The notes below the pieces were generated by a model. That model ran no database searches. It was not told where the DNA came from and saw only the letters and a list, made by a program, of their open reading frames with translations. Below are positions 61,852 through 64,000 of a stretch of 64,000 bases of DNA, in pieces (positions within the stretch are counted from its first letter, which is position 1; each line of letters opens with the position of its first letter). A program made the translations under genes and the position numbers. The stretch is from NCBI RefSeq assembly GCF_937616625.2, contig NC_065577.1:23759501-23823500 (forward strand). Reading direction: 5' to 3'. This stretch comes from Mercurialis annua (Eukaryota; Streptophyta; Magnoliopsida; Malpighiales; Euphorbiaceae).

Positions 61852-62038
61852 CGAACGGGAATGGCCATTTTTGGCCTGTTCCCGTTCGAGAAAGGGCCGG
61901 GTCTCGAACGAGACCAGGCCTGAAAAAGGATTCTCGTTCGAGAATCCTTGGATTCTCGAACGAGAACAAATTAATTCCTCAGGTCTCGATTGACACCTGA
62001 GTTAACCAGAAGTGGTTCAACCACTTCGGTTGAACCAC
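61852..62038. repeat. Cluster of inverted repeats (hairpins) in the gypsy U3 region
   Basis: Several stem-forming pairs lie within 190 bp. 61852-61867 pairs imperfectly with 61872-61888 across a TTTT loop. GTCTCGAACGAGAC is self-complementary apart from its central AA (61901-61914). 61931-61947 and 61950-61966 form a perfect 17-bp inverted repeat separated by TT. CTCAGGT (61978) pairs with ACCTGAG (61995). GTGGTTCAACC (62012) pairs perfectly with GGTTGAACCAC (62028) across ACTTC. The solo LTR has only a smaller relative of the last one (22122-22136). Confidence 0.9.
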
Positions 62039-62191
62039 AACCAAGAAGAAATCATATTTTTTTTTAAAAAAAACCCGAACCAAAACGAATCGAACCACGA
62101 AAATCTACGAAACTTCAAATACCCCTCAAAACACATCCGGAACCACGTCGGAAATTAACAAAATAAATTTAAAATTTTACGGGATATTACA

Positions 62192-62308
62192 TTCTCCCCA
62201 ACTAATTAAAAATTCGTCCTCGAATTTAACACGATAAGCAATTACCATCAGAACAACACGTAACACAAGTAAAAATCATAAAAGTCACAGAAATCAAGAT
62301 ATTGTACC
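62192..62308 (-). other. Polypurine tract and 3' untranslated region of the gypsy element
   Basis: 62192-62205 reads TTAGTTGGGGAGAA on the minus strand, directly before the LTR start TGTAATATCC, which is the usual position and form of the gypsy plus-strand primer. The remaining roughly 100 bases up to the integrase stop codon show no feature beyond being A/T-rich. Confidence 0.88.
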
Positions 62309-64000
62309 TCACGGAAATAGAAAAGGATAGCGATTCCGCATATCCAGCTCGGTCTCCCAAGTACACTCCTCTACAGAATGATTGCGCCAGAGAACTTTAA
62401 CCATCGGAATCTCCTTGTTCCGCAGTTTACGCACTTGCGTATCAACAATCTCAACTGGCTGTTCCTCATAGGACAGCTCCTGGTCAATCTCAACACTCTG
62501 AGGCACAATCACTTGCGAAGGATCAGAAATGCACTTTCTCAACATAGAAACGTGAAACACCGGATGTACTAACGACATGTCTGGCGGTAGAACCAGACGA
62601 TAAGCCACAGCTCCAATCCTCTCCGAAATCTCATAAGGACCAATATACCTCGGTGCCAACTTTCCCTTGACACCAAAACGAACCACGCCTTTCATAGGCG
62701 AAACCCGAAGAAATACGAAATCACCAACCTGGAACTCAATGTCTTTCCTCTTCGGATCCGCATAACTCTTGTGCCGACTAAAAGCAGTCTCTAACCTCCG
62801 TTTGATCAACGGTACCTTCTCTGAGGTAATCTGAATAATCTCAGCTCCCGAGAGTTTACGCTCTCCGACCTCCTCCCAACAAATAGGAGATCTACACTTG
62901 CGCCCGTACAAAGCCTCATACGGCGCCATCTCGATACTCGCATGATAACTGTTGTTATAGGAAAACTCAATCAACGGCAAATGAGTATCCCAGCTACCCT
63001 GAAAATCGAGAACACACATCCTGAGCATATCCTCCAACGTCTGAATAGTCCTCTCAGACTGACCGTCAGTCTGAGGATGAAAAGCTGTACTGAAATCCAA
63101 CCGAGAACCCAAGGATTCCTGTAACGCTTTCCAGAACCTCGAAGTAAACACAGAACCTCTGTCTGAAACAATAGAAACCGGTACACCATGCAAACTGACA
63201 ATCCTGTCGATGTACAACTGAGCCAACCTCGAAGCAGTATACGAAACCTTTATCGGAAGGAAATGAGCTGACTTGGTCATACGGTCAACTATCACCCAGA
63301 TGGAATCGTATCCCTGTCGAGTACGTGGTAACCCAACCACAAAATCCATAGCAATCCGCTCCCACTTCCACTCTGGAATAGGTAGTGGCTGCAGATAGCC
63401 AAAAGGTCTCTGATGCTCCAGCTTCACCTGCTGGCACGTCAGACACTTAGAAACATACTCAGCGACATCCTTCTTCATCCCGCTCCACCAGTAGGTACCT
63501 TTAAGATCATGGTACATCTTAGTAGAACCCGGATGAACACTATAAGCAGACTTGTGCGCTTCTTCCAGAATCTGGTCCCTCAAACCATCTGAATCCGGAA
63601 CACACAATCTCGAACCATGTCTCAGAACACCATCCACAAAAGTAAATTCAGGATTTCCATCATGCTGAACCTCCTCAATAATCCGTTTCAACTGTGAATC
63701 CTCAGCTTGTAAAGCTTTGATCCGATCAATCAAAACGGGTTGCACTTGCAACTGTGCTAACAAACAACCAGTCTGAGAAATCTGCAAACCATAGCCCGAA
63801 GCTATCAAACTGTGCCACTCTCTAACCATGGGTCTACGCCCAATCTCAGAAATATGAGCCAAGCTGCCCGAAGACTTGCGACTCAACGCATCGGCTACCA
63901 CATTAGCCTTACCAGGATGGTACTGAATAGTACAGTCGTAGTCTTTCAGCAACTCTAACCACCTCCTCTGTCTCAAGTTCAATTCTCTCTGATCAAAGAT
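62309..64000 (-). CDS. Ty3/gypsy polyprotein, 5'-partial: RNase H end, integrase, chromodomain
   Basis: A single open frame of 563 visible residues, entering from the right edge (first full codon at 64000) and ending at a stop at 62309-62311. The N-terminal 45 residues are the end of RNase H ([26 protein letters not shown]). Integrase follows, with the HHCC zinc finger at His149, His156, Cys186 and Cys189. The catalytic triad is Asp219, Asp280 and Glu316, with 35 residues between the last two (DD35E). A GPY module is at 454-456 and a C-terminal chromodomain at about 509-563. Integrase inserts the element's cDNA into chromosomal DNA. Chromodomains of this class bind modified histone tails and bias insertion toward heterochromatin (known for the family), which fits insertion in satellite DNA. 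No stop or frameshift is seen, so this part may be functional. The true start lies outside the window. Confidence 0.96.
   Translation of the reverse strand: MFDQRELNLRQRRWLELLKDYDCTIQYHPGKANVVADALSRKSSGSLAHISEIGRRPMVREWHSLIASGYGLQISQTGCLLAQLQVQPVLIDRIKALQAEDSQLKRIIEEVQHDGNPEFTFVDGVLRHGSRLCVPDSDGLRDQILEEAHKSAYSVHPGSTKMYHDLKGTYWWSGMKKDVAEYVSKCLTCQQVKLEHQRPFGYLQPLPIPEWKWERIAMDFVVGLPRTRQGYDSIWVIVDRMTKSAHFLPIKVSYTASRLAQLYIDRIVSLHGVPVSIVSDRGSVFTSRFWKALQESLGSRLDFSTAFHPQTDGQSERTIQTLEDMLRMCVLDFQGSWDTHLPLIEFSYNNSYHASIEMAPYEALYGRKCRSPICWEEVGERKLSGAEIIQITSEKVPLIKRRLETAFSRHKSYADPKRKDIEFQVGDFVFLRVSPMKGVVRFGVKGKLAPRYIGPYEISERIGAVAYRLVLPPDMSLVHPVFHVSMLRKCISDPSQVIVPQSVEIDQELSYEEQPVEIVDTQVRKLRNKEIPMVKVLWRNHSVEECTWETELDMRNRYPFLFP

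Larger units (their letters stand above)
59242..62191 (-). repeat. 3' LTR of the gypsy element, 2950 bp
   Basis: The plus strand reads TGTCACGACCC to GGGATATTACA, so the minus strand starts TGTAATATCCCG after the polypurine tract. It shares layout and most sequence with the solo LTR at 19321-22256. It lacks that LTR's 197-bp duplication but has a C/G-richer, hairpin-rich segment at about 61790-62040. Small overlapping reading frames at 61536-62000 on both strands are by-products of these inverted repeats. Confidence 0.93.
59242..64000 (-). mobile_element. Ty3/gypsy chromovirus retrotransposon, 3' part, leaving the window
   Basis: On the minus strand the order is RNase H end, integrase with chromodomain, stop, short 3' untranslated region, polypurine tract, 3' LTR. 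That is the 3' half of a Ty3/gypsy element, and the integrase plus chromodomain indicates the Tekay/Del type (inference from recognised motifs). It is inserted in the satellite after GTAAA (59237-59241). The 5' half and 5' LTR lie beyond 64000, so the target duplication cannot be checked here. Confidence 0.95.

Noticed and set aside
61536..62000. Overlapping frames of 67-106 residues on both strands in the gypsy LTR
   Set aside because: Open frames on both strands arise from the inverted repeats of the C/G-richer segment. The translations are low in complexity and have no domain.

Overview
The window is repetitive plant DNA, and I can support no host gene, tRNA or rRNA gene in it. About two thirds (roughly 42 kb, near 700 monomers) is one A/T-rich satellite with a 60-bp monomer. 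The rest is LTR retrotransposons inserted into that satellite. Primer sites matching plant initiator tRNA-Met, a Ty1/copia element and a chromodomain-bearing Ty3/gypsy element point to heterochromatin of a flowering plant, probably a eudicot. I cannot name the species or say whether the locus is centromeric, pericentromeric or a knob.

Layout. 1-19320: satellite block 1. 19321-22256: solo Ty3/gypsy LTR (minus orientation) with a perfect AAAGG target duplication. 22262-23904: satellite block 2. 23905-25665: a scar made of two gypsy LTR ends in inverted orientation with a primer-binding site between them. 25666-28416: satellite block 3. 28417-41115: Ty1/copia element arranged LTR - internal - LTR - truncated internal. 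41116-59241: satellite block 4. 59242-64000: 3' LTR plus integrase/chromodomain part of a gypsy element on the minus strand, leaving the window at the right edge.

The satellite has higher-order structure. Blocks 1 and 2 share family A variants, with offsets near 1.2, 3.8, 4.1 and 4.4 kb. Blocks 3 and 4 share family B variants, with long units of 7314 and 6722 bp. The A/B change falls at the gypsy scar at 23905-25665. Because the units are near-copies, uninterrupted 'empty sites' for the insertions can be found inside the window itself, which lets insertion and deletion junctions be read directly.

The only convincing coding sequence is the gypsy integrase-chromodomain reading frame (62309-64000, minus), which is uninterrupted. 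Both copia internal regions are pseudogenes carrying the same stop codons. The many 60-190 residue reading frames in the satellite have a 20-residue period and are by-products of a 60-bp monomer with one stop-free frame. I found no new enzyme-based system. The most informative features are the satellite's architecture, the tandem defective copia element, the templated-insertion scars and the hairpin cluster in the gypsy LTR.
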